Part shown: positions 1 to 11,800 of the stretch, piece by piece
Position numbering within the stretch: the stretch's first letter is position 1
Layout of the letters: the number at the start of each line of letters is the position of its first letter
NCBI GenBank assembly: GCA_958510825.1
Contig: OY294047.1
Span: 372,001 to 436,000 of the forward strand
Origin: Brachypterus glaber
Lineage: Eukaryota > Arthropoda > Insecta > Coleoptera > Kateretidae
Length of the DNA: 64,000 bases
Direction of reading: 5' to 3'
Notes under the pieces: generated by a model
The model's database searches: none
Told to the model about the DNA's origin: nothing
The model's input: only the letters and a program-made list of their open reading frames with translations
Position numbers and translations under genes: made by a program

Positions 1-1320
1 TAGGTAAGAATTTTAAAAAAATTGCAAAATTTTCGTACAAGTTTAAATTTGGTCATGTTCTGTCTCTTTTATCGGTGCCAAATAGACTTTAAACTACTTC
101 CTATCATTAAACACAAAACATATCAAAAATTCACCTGGCGGAAATTATCCTAGCCCCGGCTAGATAGGTAAGAATTTTAAAAAAATTGCAAAATTTTCGT
201 ACAAGTTCAAATTTGGAAATGTTCTGTCTCTTTTATCGGTGCCAAATAGACTTTAAACTACTTCCTATCATTAAACACAAAACATATCAAAAATTCACCT
301 GGCGGAAATTATCCTAGCCCCGGCTAGATAGGTAAGAATTTTAAAAAAATTGCAAAATTTTCGTACAAGTTCAAATTTGGTCATGTTCTGTCTCTTTTAT
401 CGGTGCCAAATAGACTTTAAATTACTTCCTATCATTAAACACAAAACATATCAAAAATTCACCTGGCGGAAATTATCCTAGCCCCGGCTAGATAGGTAAG
501 AATTTTAAAAAAATTGCAAAATTTTCGTACAAGTTCAAATTTGGAAATGTTCTGTCTCTTTTATCGGTGCCAAATAGACTTTAAACTACTTCCTATCATT
601 AAACACAAAACATATCAAAAATTCACCTGGCGGAAATTATCCTAGCCCCGGCTAGATAGGTAAGAATTTTAAAAAAATTGCAAAATTTTCGTACAAGTTC
701 AAATTTGGTCATGTTCTGTCCCTTTTATCGGTGCCAAATAGACTTTAAACTACTTCCTATCATTAAACACAAAACATATCAAAAATTCACCTGGCGGAAA
801 TTATCCTAGCCCCGTCTAGATAGGTAAGAATTTTAAAAAAATTGCAAAATTTTCGTACAAGTTCAAATTTGGTCATGTTCTGTCTCTTTTATCGGTGCCA
901 AATAGACTTTAAACTACTTCCTATCATTAAACACAAAACATATCAAAAATTTACCTGGCGGAAATTATCCTAGCCCCGGCTAGATAGGTAAGAATTTTAA
1001 ATAAATTGCAAAATTTTCGTACAAGTTCAAATTTGGTCATCTTCAGTAACTTTTATCGGTGCCAAATAGACATTAAACTACTTCTTATCATTAAACACAA
1101 AACATATCAAAAATTCACCTGGCTGAAATTATTCTAGCCATGGCTAGATAGGTAAGAAAATGAAAATATTTTAAAAATTTTTAAAAATTTTCCTATAAGT
1201 TCAAATTTGGTCACCGGGTACTACTTGAATCGGTGCCAAATACCCTTTAAACAACTACCTATTATGAAACACTAAACATATAAAAAATTCACCTGGCGCG
1301 ATTTAACCTAGCCCCGGTAA
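1..1320 (+). repeat. 164-bp satellite array, left arm (truncated by the window start)
   Basis: Tandem monomers start at 1, 165, 329, 493 and 657, an exact 164-bp period. About seven near-identical copies run to about 1157, then a diverged copy to about 1320. Each monomer junction carries the near-palindrome CTAGCCCCGGCTAG. The same monomer lies in the opposite orientation at 8840-15545. Some variants are shared between the arrays: a GGAAATG form of the usual GGTCATG appears here near 215 and 540 and, inverted, near 10110 and 10280. No coding potential is seen. The array begins before the window. Confidence 0.97.
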
Positions 1321-2780
1321 CTTTTCAATAATTTCGTGACATATCTGCTAGATCTAACTTTTTCTTATAACTTAATTTTTTTTTATTTGTTTACGCTATT
1401 TTTTGTGTGGGATGGAAAACAATATGTAATTCACGTCGGAAAAGTGGTTTTCTGTGTTTTGAGAAGTGGCTCGGCTCGACAGGTATCGCCTCTCCATATT
1501 TTTTTTTTTTTTTGACCCAGAAAACAAAAACTTTCCTGTCCAGGATTACAATATTACTATTTAAAAAAATATATATTTTTCAAAAAATCAAATTAAAAAA
1601 AATTGCATTTTTTTGTCTCCAAAAAACGATTAAAAAGCAAATTTTTAAGAAAGATAGTTTTTAAAAAGTTTAAGCCCCAATATCTTTATTGTTTTTATTT
1701 ATTTTCAAAAAAATTGCGAAAATTACTTACGAAATTGCGTAAATTTGGTTATCTTCTATAATTTTTCTCGTTGCCGAATAGTCTTTAAACTTCCTCCATC
1801 AAAACATAAAACATTGGCTTAAGCTAAATAACTAACACCGGCTAGTAGTTAATATAATGGAAAACATTTAAAAAGATTAAAAATTTCTTACAAGTTTAAA
1901 ATTGACCATTTTCTACCTTTATATAGGAGTATATATATAAAAAAATTTAAAATATTTTTTAAAAAAAAAATTGTGTTTCAAAAAAAAAAATAAATATTTT
2001 TTTTATTATTTTTTCACAGACATAGTTTTTTAGAAGTTTAACCTCTTATAACTTTTTTGTCTTTAGGGGGATTACTTTTAAAAACAATAGGCATTGTCCT
2101 CACATAGAACTTGATTTTTGCTAAAAATTTCTTTTCCACAAAAACTTGACGGATGGTCAGACGGATATTTTAAAAGTCGCTGATTTTTTTATGAAACACA
2201 TTTGAATCCAACAATTTTTTGTCTAGGACGTTTTTTTTTTCTTGGCGATTTTGGGGAATTCGAAACTACTGTATGCATTTTAGCGGTAACTCATAAATGA
2301 AGCAGTTTGCCCAGTTTAGAGACAAAGTTTGGAAATACAATGTGTATTAGTTGAGAAATTCTTGGTTGTAGTTGCAGGAAAATCTGTAAGAAAAAATACG
2401 GGACACTGCGTGGCAGAACTTGGTAAAATGTTATGTCACCGGGGACAAACAAAATACGGGAATTCGCAAATTAGATACGGGACATGGTTGGGTGGTTAGT
2501 TCTGTAATGTATGCTACTGGTGCAGGAAAAATCCAAAGCTGTTCCCCCTCAATGAACATTTCTAGCTGCACAACTGTATTCGATAATCTTATCTTTGTTT
2601 ACTACGTTTTTTATCGCACTAAAAATTATTTGTATGTGAAAAGAAATGGATTATTTTAAATTCTTGTCAAGTGTATACCGAATGAAAGACTGGTTGTATT
2701 TAAATATTCTAAGAGAATGACAAAATCATATGATACGAAAAATATTAACGATGATTATGTAATCATTTCATATGTGTATT
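1320..2780 (+). repeat. Left arm of a long inverted repeat (non-satellite part)
   Basis: This segment matches the reverse complement of about 7060-8840 in collinear blocks: 1400-1500 with 8690-8800, 1560-1700 with 8520-8640, 1750-1860 with 8345-8460, 2040-2370 with 7950-8260, and 2400-2600 with 7220-7400. The right arm has about 540 bp (7420-7960) that is absent here. The 1750-1860 block is a strongly diverged relative of the 164-bp monomer, so the satellite probably grew from sequence already in the arm. Short open frames here are AT-rich noise. Confidence 0.85.
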
Positions 2781-3449
2781 TTAATTAAATTTTAAGATAT
2801 TAGTTAAGATACTAGTTTTAAAAGACAATTTTTTTTTGCACGAGTGCACAAAATGTCTTTTGTGACTATTGTCATCTTTAGGCGATAACACTAGGTAATC
2901 ACAACTTCTTTTTTGCCCTGTTCTAAAAATAAATTTTTCTTACTAATTTGAGGGCGTAGAATCCGAATCTGATCTTAAAAAAATTCCAGCACCTCAAAAT
3001 TTTGAGATATAAGTCCAGGAAATAATGACTTTTTTTTTCAAAATCTTATAAAAAAACAGTAGGAATTTAAAAATTATACGGTTATATATAATAAAAAAAA
3101 ACGAGGAATTCCAAAATTCATATGCGAAGGACCTTTGCCGAAGATCCTACTGCAGTATGACATGCCACAGTAAGTATGCGAAAATAAAAATAAAAAGCTT
3201 AAAGTGCAGAGTTTATTTAATATCTCATTTGTGGCAAAACTATCAAATTTGTATAAAAATTTTATAGGAATTAATTTGTAGATTATAAAATGCTCTACAA
3301 AAATATATATACAAATATTTTTTAATTTGTCTTAGTTACTCCGTAAAAAGTAAATAAATGAAAAAGCAATAAAATTAAAGCACACAGCGTAAAATTTTTT
3401 CCCGAGTGCAAGCAATTATGCAAATTTCAAAATAATTTATAAAAAACTA
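2781..3449. other. AT-rich sequence without recognised features
   Basis: Low-complexity AT-rich DNA in the central part of the inverted structure. I see no coding exon, RNA gene or named repeat. Confidence 0.5.
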
Positions 3450-4121
3450 GCACTTGCAAGCACCCTGTCAAAACATCGGCACTATTGTACACTAGAGCCA
3501 TCTAGTTTGCAAATTTCAAACTAGGTGTTTTGTTTGATTTTAAATTCTGTATCTTTAAAATATTATATTCTAGCAAAAAACTGTATATAACATTTTTTAT
3601 AGGGCTTAAAAAGAGCTTTTATTTAAAATTTAATTTTTTGAAATCGGGTTATAAATATGTGAGATATGCTAAAAAAACCTTTTACTGCTTTAAACACCAA
3701 TATCTCGAAAACAGTGCGTTTTAACGTTGTTTATAACATTTTTTGACCAATTTAAAATTATCTTTTATATAAGTGCTAAATTAACCAAATACAATAATAA
3801 TTGCCTTAATTATAAACAAAAAACGCTAAAAATAGGAGTTTTACCCTATTTTTACCCCCTTACCCCCAAAATCTTCGGAATACGACAAGAAACAATATGC
3901 AAAAAACCTATATCTCATGTAGAAATGGAGTTAGAGAGTTTACACCCAGACAGACAGACAGACAGAGACAGACAGACAGACGGACGCAATTTTTTTTTTC
4001 TGATTTCGACTCAGAATGGTTTAAAACGTCGAGAAATGTGAAAAAAACGTGGTCAAAGATTTTGACTTTTCGGCGAAGATTTCAATACATTGGCACTCTT
4101 AGTAGCACTAAGTGCCGATGT
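3450..4121 (+). mobile_element. Dispersed element family A, copy 1 (MITE-like)
   Basis: About 670 bp, repeated almost intact at 36655-37343, inverted at 24190-24815 and partly inverted at 18700-18960. It opens with CAAGCACCCTGTCAAAACAT followed by CGGCACT and closes with AGTGCCGATGT. The motif ACATCGGCACT at 3473 is therefore a short terminal inverted repeat with 4111-4121. The last 35 bp also fold into a hairpin (CATTGGCACT against AGTGCCGATG), and a degenerate copy of this tail follows at 4120-4170. A (CAGA)n stretch sits at about 3948-3985. The frames inside (3530-3724, 3727-4041) recur in copy 2 only because the DNA does. No transposase is seen, so it is non-autonomous. Confidence 0.85.
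3948..3985 (+). repeat. (CAGA)n microsatellite inside family A copy 1
   Basis: A run of CAGA units, longer here than at the matching place in copy 2 (about 37180-37198). It is therefore a length-variable part of the element. Confidence 0.9.
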
Positions 4122-4170
4122 AAAAATATGCGTATTTTTTAGTAGCATTAAGTGCTAATGTAAAAATATG

Positions 4171-4794
4171 CGTATTTTTTGTCTTTTTTTTGTTCTACAT
4201 CATAAAAATGTTTGTTACGTATTACGTAACATATTTTTAGTTCATTTTTGATCCCCTAGTGATGATTTTTGTCGATTTATGCACTCCTCTCCTTACCCTC
4301 CACCACTACTTAGTTTTGTCAAAGGATCCACTTTTAGCTTAATCTATTGTAAAGAAAAATTTTTACTATGGCTAACAAAAAAAGCGATGGAGCAAAAAAT
4401 ACTGACCGATGCATCGCGATGCATACATTCTTAAAATCATAAAATTCACTTTTTGCAATGTAATATGTAGGAAAATAGGGGCCGTGACGATTTGGCGCAA
4501 AGATAACTTTTTATACGATGGTGATCAACTAAATTGATTATAAAACATATTAAGAATTTAGTTATAAAACATATTAAAAATTGACTTTAGAATAATTACA
4601 CTAGGCAACACGGTTTCTTGCCCTGATTGGAGTCATATGCAGTAGTCGGCGTAAACTCAGTTATGACTCATCAACGTTGAAAATAAACAGAACAGAAACA
4701 TAGGCTTACAATATGAATTGATTACGTAATTACCACCTCTCCTTGTAATAAAACGTAATCGTTGGCCTAGGGGACCTTAGTCTGGCCCAACTTT
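4171..4794. other. Unassigned AT-rich sequence
   Basis: No exon, RNA or repeat family recognised. Its right edge (about 4765-4820) pairs with the inverted copy at 6870-6915, so the inner inverted repeat starts here. Confidence 0.45.
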
Positions 4795-5570
4795 CGTTCG
4801 CAGGAAATCTGATATCGTTACAAATCACATACCAGCTTATGTAATAGACCCTTCTGAGTTCAAAAATGATAATCTTGTTTTGCGGAAATGCACCGTTTTT
4901 TTTCTATGGCGATTTTTTATATATTTTTTGTTTTGGCAAAAAACTGTTATGGAAATCTGTTACTATTGGAAACGAAGTATATTCTATTTATTTTGGCCCC
5001 TCTGAATCTAAAAATAATAACAGTTCTTTGCGGAAAAGCACCGTCTTTTTCCATGGCTGTTTTTTATATTTTTTTAAATTTTTGCAAAAAAACTTTATGG
5101 AAATCTGTTATCGTTAAAAATGAAGTGTATTCTACCTATTTGGACCCTCCTGAATTTGGAAATGATAAGCATCTTTTGCGGAAATTCGTAGTTTTTTTTC
5201 ATGGCTATTTTTTATAAATTTTTTGTTTTCCCATAAAAAACGTTACGGAAATCTGTTATCGTTGGAAGAGAAGTATATTCTAGTTATTTTGCCCCCCCTA
5301 AATCTGAAAATGATAATCGTTCTTTGCGGAAATACACCGTTTTTTTCCATGGCTATTTTTTATATATTTTTTTATTTCTGAAAGAAAAACCTGTTATCGT
5401 TGGAAAATAAGTATATTCTACCTGTTTGCTCCCCCCCTTAATTCGAAACTGATAACCATCTTTTGCGAAAGTTCTTCGTTTTTTTTCCTTGGCTATTTTT
5501 AAAAAAATATTTTTTTCGAAAATAAAACGTTATGGAAATCTGTTATCGTTAGAAATAAAGTATATTCTGA
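4795..5570 (+). repeat. 148-bp tandem repeat, about five copies
   Basis: The marker TGCGGAAA recurs at about 4881, 5029, 5177 and 5325, an exact 148-bp spacing, with a weaker copy at 5464. Each unit also has a 'CATGGCTATTTTT'-like block and a 'GGAAATCTGTTATCGTT'-like block. Two to three units of the same repeat lie inverted at 6500-6915 with the same 148-bp spacing (6659 and 6807). The open frames at 4866-5217 cross several units and are not genes. Confidence 0.92.
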
Positions 5571-5573
5571 CTA

Positions 5574-5840
5574 TGGGAGATTTAGCTCAGCGGTCAATGG
5601 CATCGATATAGCCTGACACTGATCTAATGATCGTGAGTTCAAACCTCACTGGCGCCGATTGCCTTTTTCAGTTAATTAATAATTGAAATTTGGCGAAGGC
5701 GTACTCCCTAGATATATTGGTTCGAAAGTCAATTAAAGCCGGTGGTTCCCTCTACTACTAGCCCACACAAGTCCTGGACTTAGGGGATGCTTAATTAAGT
5801 AGAATAGTACGAGGTTAAAAACAAACATAAACATAAACTA
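5574..5840 (+). mobile_element. tRNA-derived SINE, copy 1
   Basis: The head resembles a tRNA gene. An A-box-like TAGCTCAGCGG lies near 5583 and a B-box-like GAGTTCAAACC near 5635, followed by CTCACTGGCGCC. The tRNA-unrelated body then runs through 'CCTTTTTCAGTTAATTAATA', 'GCCGGTGGTTCCCTC' and 'CACAAGTCCTGGACTTAGGG' to 'AAGTAGAATAGTACGAGGTT', ending in a short A/AAAC-rich tail. The same body recurs at 42538-42800 and, truncated and inverted, at 53725-53830. Pol III internal promoters and a shared body with divergent heads fit a SINE family rather than a working tRNA gene. Confidence 0.85.
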
Positions 5841-5965
5841 GTAGGACCCCTCTGAATTCGGAAATGATTAGCACTTTTAGCGGATATTCTTCGTTTTTCT
5901 CTATGGCGATTTTTTACATAGTTTTTGTTTTTGCAATAAAACCTTGATTTTATATAAATTTTCGC

Positions 5966-6068
5966 TTCTTTCGGCTTATATAATAATACATTACATAATT
6001 TAATTTTAATATTCACATATAAAATTAAAATTAAATTATGTAATGTATTATTATATAAGCCGAAAGAA
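5966..6068. repeat. Palindrome with 45-bp perfect arms near the centre of the large inverted structure
   Basis: The arm at 5966-6010 is the reverse complement of 6024-6068. A second overlapping pair, 6006-6025 with 6070-6088, extends the symmetry. The spacer is only about 13 bp, so a cruciform or long hairpin is possible. Confidence 0.92.
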
Positions 6069-6087
6069 TAATTTTATATGTGAATAT

Positions 6088-6410
6088 TACGTAATGGCGG
6101 GCTTGAACACAATTTAGCCGCGCGCGCGCGCGGCTAAATTGTGGTCAAGCCCGCCTCGCTTCGCTCGGCTTAAACTATATTTTTAACCCTCCTCGCTTGA
6201 CTCAGTTCAAATAATAAATTATACAATTTTAATTTCATTTAATATTATTAATACGTAATGAATTGTGGTCAAGCCCGCCTCGCTTCGCTTGGCCTGATTT
6301 ATGTTTTTGACCGTCCTTGCTTGGCTCGGTTCAAATAATAAAATTTTATTATTTTAATTTAATTTTATATTAATAATACGTGATGAAGGGCTTGACCACA
6401 ATTCATTTTC
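6088..6410. mobile_element. (GC)n-centred palindromic element
   Basis: At 6098-6153 a near-perfect hairpin is built from GGGCTTGaaCACAATTTAGC, a (CG)n core and the reverse complement. The phrase AATTGTGGTCAAGCCC with CGCCTCGCTTCGCT follows at 6138 and again at 6262, and the inverted form GGGCTTGACCACAATT closes at about 6387-6402. This GC-rich repeated motif in AT-rich DNA suggests a small palindromic DNA element or nested copies. No coding sequence is seen. Confidence 0.7.
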
Positions 6411-6499
6411 CCATTTATTCAAAATATTCGCAGAGGTTAAAATAGCAGGTTGCGAACATTTATTTTTGTTAAAAATACAAATATTGAAATTAAAATAAA

Positions 6500-6915
6500 A
6501 AAGGCAAAACTTATGAAAAAAAAGTTGTCAATTTAGGACTCAGGGAGTCCAAACAGGCAGAATAAACTTTATTTCTAAAGAAAACAGATTTCCATAACTT
6601 TCTTTTGCTAAACCAAATAAATATAAAAAAAATAGCCATGAAAAAAAACGGTGCGTTTCCGCAAAGAACGATTAATATTTTCAGATTCAGGGGAGCCAAA
6701 ATAACTAGAAAATACTTCGTTTCTAACGATAGCAGATTTCCATAACGTTTTTTAACCAAAACAAAAAATACATAAAAAACCGCCATAGAAAAAAAACGGT
6801 CCATTTCCGCAAAGAACGATTATCATTTTCGGATTCAGGGGGGTCCATAAAGGCAAACAAATATTTTTTTGAAAATTTAGCTGATTTCCTGCGAATGAAA
6901 GTTGACCCCTTAGTG
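6500..6915 (-). repeat. 148-bp tandem repeat, inverted copy
   Basis: Reverse-complement relatives of 4795-5570, with the CCGCA marker at 6659 and 6807 (148 bp apart). The outer edge at 6870-6915 pairs with 4765-4820. The minus-strand open frame at 6511-6804 is an artefact of the repeat. Confidence 0.88.
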
Positions 6916-7059
6916 TTTACGAATCTCCTAAATCTATGACTTTATTGCACGTTTTTAAATAAATTTAATTTCCAAGACCATCACTAAAATTTTGTTTCAT
7001 AACTCGTAAGTAATATTTTTTTCCCTTATCCTTAATGTTTTCCGTATTATATGATTTCG

Positions 7060-8840
7060 TAATTTTCTCAGGATAGTTAAATACAACCAGTCTCGGTATA
7101 CAGTTGAAAAGAATTTAAAGTAATCAATTTCTTTTCACATACCTACAAATAATTTTTAGTTCGAAAAAAACCATATCAAACAAAGATAACCAAAATTAGT
7201 AGCAAAAACGATTCGTACTGAATAAATTATCGAATACAGTGGTGCCGCATTGAAGGGGAAGAGCTTTGGATTTTACCAACTCCGGTAGCTTACATTACAG
7301 AACTAACCACCCAACCATCTCTCGTATCTAATTTGCGATGTCCAGTATAACATTTTACCAAGTTCTGCCCCACTGTGTCCCGTATTTTTTCTTACATATC
7401 GCCTTGTAAATTTCAGAACGTCGTATCTCAAAAAAGTCAACTTTACAGGAATGAGAAATAACTCTTTCTCGCATTATTCATAGGTTGAAAATGTACTTTT
7501 TTAATATAAACTTAATACATTTTTAATGATTAACTTACCTTAAATCATTTTATTGTGTATAAAATAAATAAATACAAATAAAAACCTAATGTTTATAGAT
7601 ACGACATTCTGATGCTCAAAATTAATAATTTTTTTTAAGATACGAGCTTTGAAATATTATTATATTATTATTCTAACAAAATATAATTAATTATTATACT
7701 AATTTTATTAATTATTGAAACATTTAAACTTAAAAAAGTTTTATAACATGCGCATAAGCGTCGCCAAATGCAAAAAGTGCGTTCCAAAATAGTCAGTTAA
7801 CTAAAATTAAGAGATACGAGGTTTAAAAATTTATTAATTTATTATCATATAAGATACGACGTTACTATTTTGCTTATATTTTTGTTATTAAAAAAAAAAT
7901 AGCAGGTGAAACTTAATTTTTAGATGTAAATTGATAATATAAAGCGTTTAAGTCCAAAATGTACAACTAATACAATGTGTATGGCCCAACTTGGTCTTCA
8001 AAATGCATGAACTGCTTCATTAATGACTTATTATTTACAGCGCGTAACCGCTAGAATAGTATAATACAGTAGTTTCGAATTTTTCAAAATCTCCAAAAAA
8101 ACGTCCTAGATATTTTTTTTTTTGACAAATGCGTTTCATGGAAAAATAAGCAGAAAATGTTGGTCTGTCCGTCCGCCGTCACGTTTCTTGTGGACACAAT
8201 CGTGCACGATGTTTTTGAAAATAATCCCCCCAAAAACAAAAAAGTTATAAGAGGTTAAACTATTTTTAAAACTGGCTCCTCTATACATATAAAAGTAGAA
8301 AATGGTCAATTTTAAAAATTTTCGAAATTTTTAAACTTGTTATTTTTTTCCATTATATTAAATACTAGCCGGTGTTAATTATTTAGCTTACGCCAATTTT
8401 TGATGTTTTATGTTTTGATGTAGGAAGTTTAAAGACTATTCGGCAACGACATAAATTATAGAAGATAACCAACTTTGAACTTATTACGTATTTTTTGAAA
8501 TTAAATAAAAAACCTTAAAGGTATTGGGGGTTAAACTTTTAAAAAACTATTTTTCTTAAAAATTTGCTTTTTTTAATAGTTTTTTGGAGACTTAAAAAAA
8601 ATGAAATTTTTTAATTTGATTTTTTGAAAAATATATATTTTTTTAAAATAGTAACATTGTATTCCTGAACGGGAAAGTTTTTGTTTTCCGGGTCGAAAGG
8701 AAGATATGGGCAGGCGATACCTGTCGAGCCTAGGCACTTCTCAAAACCCAGAAAACCACTTTTCCGGCGTGTACTACATATTGTTTTCTATCCTACACAA
8801 AAAAGAGCGTAATAAAAAAGTTTTAAGAAAAGGTTAGGTA
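7060..8840 (-). repeat. Right arm of the long inverted repeat (non-satellite part)
   Basis: Inverted and collinear with 1320-2780 as detailed for the left arm. An extra block of about 540 bp, near 7420-7960, has no partner on the left. The segment at 8345-8460 is a diverged 164-bp monomer. Confidence 0.85.
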
Positions 8841-11800
8841 CTAGATTAATGGGGGCTAGGTTAAATCGCGCCGGAGGAAATTTTGATGTTTTGTGTTTTA
8901 TAATAGAGAGTTTTTTGAAGGCTATTTGGCACCGATAAAAGATGGAAAGGATGGCCAAATTTGAAATTGTACGAATATTTTCCAATTTTTCCAAATATTT
9001 TTATTTTATCACCTATCTAGCTGAGGCTAGATTAAATCGCGCCAGGTGAATTTTCAATATGTTTAGTGTTTTATAATAGGTAGTTGTTTGAAGGGTATTT
9101 GGCACCGATTCAAGTAGTACCCGGTGACCAAATTTGAACATGCGAAAATTTTGCAATTTTTTAAAAATATTTTCATTTTATTACCTACCTAGCCGGGGCT
9201 AGGATAATTTCCGCCAGGTGAATTTTTGATATGTTTTGTATTTAATGATAGGAAGTAGTTTAAAGTCTATTTGGCACCGATAAAAGAGACAGAACATGAC
9301 CAAATTTAAACTTGTACGAAAATTTTGCAATTTTTTTAAAATTCTTACCTATCTAGCCGGGGCTAGGATAATTTCCGCCAGGTGAATTTTTGATATGTTT
9401 TGTGTTTAATGATAGGAAGTAGTTTAAAGTCTATTTGGCACCGATAAAAGAGACAGAACATGACCAAATTTGAACTTGTACGAAAATTTTGCAATTTTTT
9501 TAAAATTCTTACCTATCTAGCCGGGGCTAGGATAATTTCCGCCAGGTGAATTTTTGATATGTTTTGTGTTTAATGATAGGAAGTAGTTTAAAGTCTATTT
9601 GGCACCGATAAAAGAGACAGAACATGACCAAATTTGAACTTGTACGAAAATTTTGCAATTTTTTTTTAATTCTTACCTATCTAGCCGGGGCTAGGATAAT
9701 TTCCGCCAGGTGAATTTTTGATATGTTTTGAGTTTAATGATAGGAAATAGTTTAAAGTCTATTTGGCACCGATAAAAGAGACAGAACATGACCAAATTTG
9801 AACTTGTACGAAAATTTTGCAATTTTTTTAAAATTCTTACCTATCTAGCCGGGGCTAGGATAATTTCCGCCAGGTGAATTTTTGATATGTTTTGTGTTTA
9901 ATGATAGGAAGTAGTTTAAAGTCTATTTGGCACCGATAAAAGAGACAGAACATGACCAAATTTGAACTTGTACGAAAATTTTGCAATTTTTTTAAAATTC
10001 TTACCTATCTAGCCGGGGCTAGGATAATTTCCGCCAGGTGAATTTTTGATATGTTTTGTGTTTAATGATAGGAAATAGTTTAAAGTCTATTTGGCACCGA
10101 TAAAAGAGACAGAACATTTCCAAATTTGAACTTGTACGAAAATTTTGCATTTTTTTTTAAATTCTTACCTATCTAGCCGGGGCTAGGATAATTTCCGCCA
10201 GGTGAATTTTTGATATGTTTTGTGTTTAATGATAGGAAGTAGTTTAAAGTCTATTTGGCACCGATAAAAGAGACAGAACATTTCCAAATTTGAACTTGTA
10301 CGAAAATTTTGCAATTTTTTTAAAATTCTTACCTATCTAGCCGGGGCTAGGATAATTTCCGCCAGGTGAATTTTTGATATGTTTTGTGTTTAATGATAGG
10401 AAGTAGTTTAAAGTCTATTTGGCACCGATAAAAGAGACAGAACATGACCAAATTTAAACTTGTACGAAAATTTTGCAATTTTTTAAAATTCTTACCTATC
10501 TAGCCGGGGCTAGGATAATTTCCGCCATGTGAATTTTTGATATGTTTTGTGTTTAATGATAGGAAGTAGTTTAAAGTCTATTTGGCACCGATAAAAGAGA
10601 CAGAACATGACCAAATTTGAACTTGTACGAAAATTTTGCAATTTTTTTTTAATTCTTACCTATCTAGCCGGGGCTAGGATAATTTCCGCCAGGTGAATTT
10701 TTGATATGTTTTGAGTTTAATGATAGGAAATAGTTTAAAGTCTATTTGGCACCGATAAAAGAGACAGAACATGACCAAATTTGAACTTGTACGAAAATTT
10801 TGCAATTTTTTAAAATTCTTACCTATCTAGCCGGGGCTAGGATAATTTCCGCCAGGTGAATTTTTGATATGTTTTGTGTTTATTGATAGGAAGTAGTTTA
10901 AAGTCTATTTGGCACCGATAAAAGAGACAGAACATGACCAAATTTGAACTTGTACGAAAATTTTGCAATTTTTTTTAAATTCCTACCTATCTAGCCGGGG
11001 CTAGGATAATTTCCGCCAGGTGAATTTTTGATATGTTTTGTGTTTAATGATAGGAAGTAGTTTAAAGTCTATTTGGCACCGATAAAAGAGACAGAACATG
11101 ACCAAATTTGAACTTGTACGAAAATTTTGCAATTTTTTTAAAATTCTTACCTATCTAGCCGGGGCTAGGATAATTTCCGCCAGGTGAATTTTTGATATGT
11201 TTTGTGTTTAATGATAGGAAGTAGTTTAAAGTCTATTTGGCACCGATAAAAGAGACAGAACATGACCAAATTTGAACTTGTACGAAAATTTTGCAATTTT
11301 TTTAAAATTCTTACCTATCTAGCCGGGGCTTGATAATTTCCGCCACGTGAATTTTTGATATGTTTTGTGTTTAATGATAGGAAGTAGTTTAAAGTCTATT
11401 TGGCACCGATAAAAGAGACAGAACATGACCAAATTTGAACTTGTACGAAAATTTTGCAATTTTTTTAAAATTCTTACCTATCTAGCCGGGGCTAGGATAA
11501 TTTCCGCCAGGTGAATTTTTGATATGTTTTGTGTTTAATGATAGGAAGTAGTTTAAAGTCTATTTGGCACCGATAAAAGAGACAGAACATGACCAAATTT
11601 GAACTTGTACGAAAATTTTGCAATTTTTTTTAAATTCTTACCTATCTAGCCGGGGCTAGGATAATTTCCGCCAGGTGAATTTTTGATATGTTTTGTGTTT
11701 AATGATAGGAAGTAGTTTAAAGTCTATTTGGCACCGATAAAAGAGATAGAACATGACCAAATTTGAACTTGTACGAAAATTTTGCAATTTTTTTTAAATT

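Noticed and set aside
3530..4041. Protein-coding gene repeated at 36734-37280
   Set aside because: The frames are conserved only because two copies of a DNA element are nearly identical. The older inverted copies do not keep them open.
4866..5217. Gene family in the 148-bp repeat, with an inverted member at 6511-6804
   Set aside because: The frames cross tandem units with T-rich runs and show no codon structure beyond the repeat.
5576..5650. Functional tRNA gene
   Set aside because: Pol III boxes are visible, but a cloverleaf with proper acceptor and anticodon stems does not form by eye, and the region continues into a repeated SINE body.
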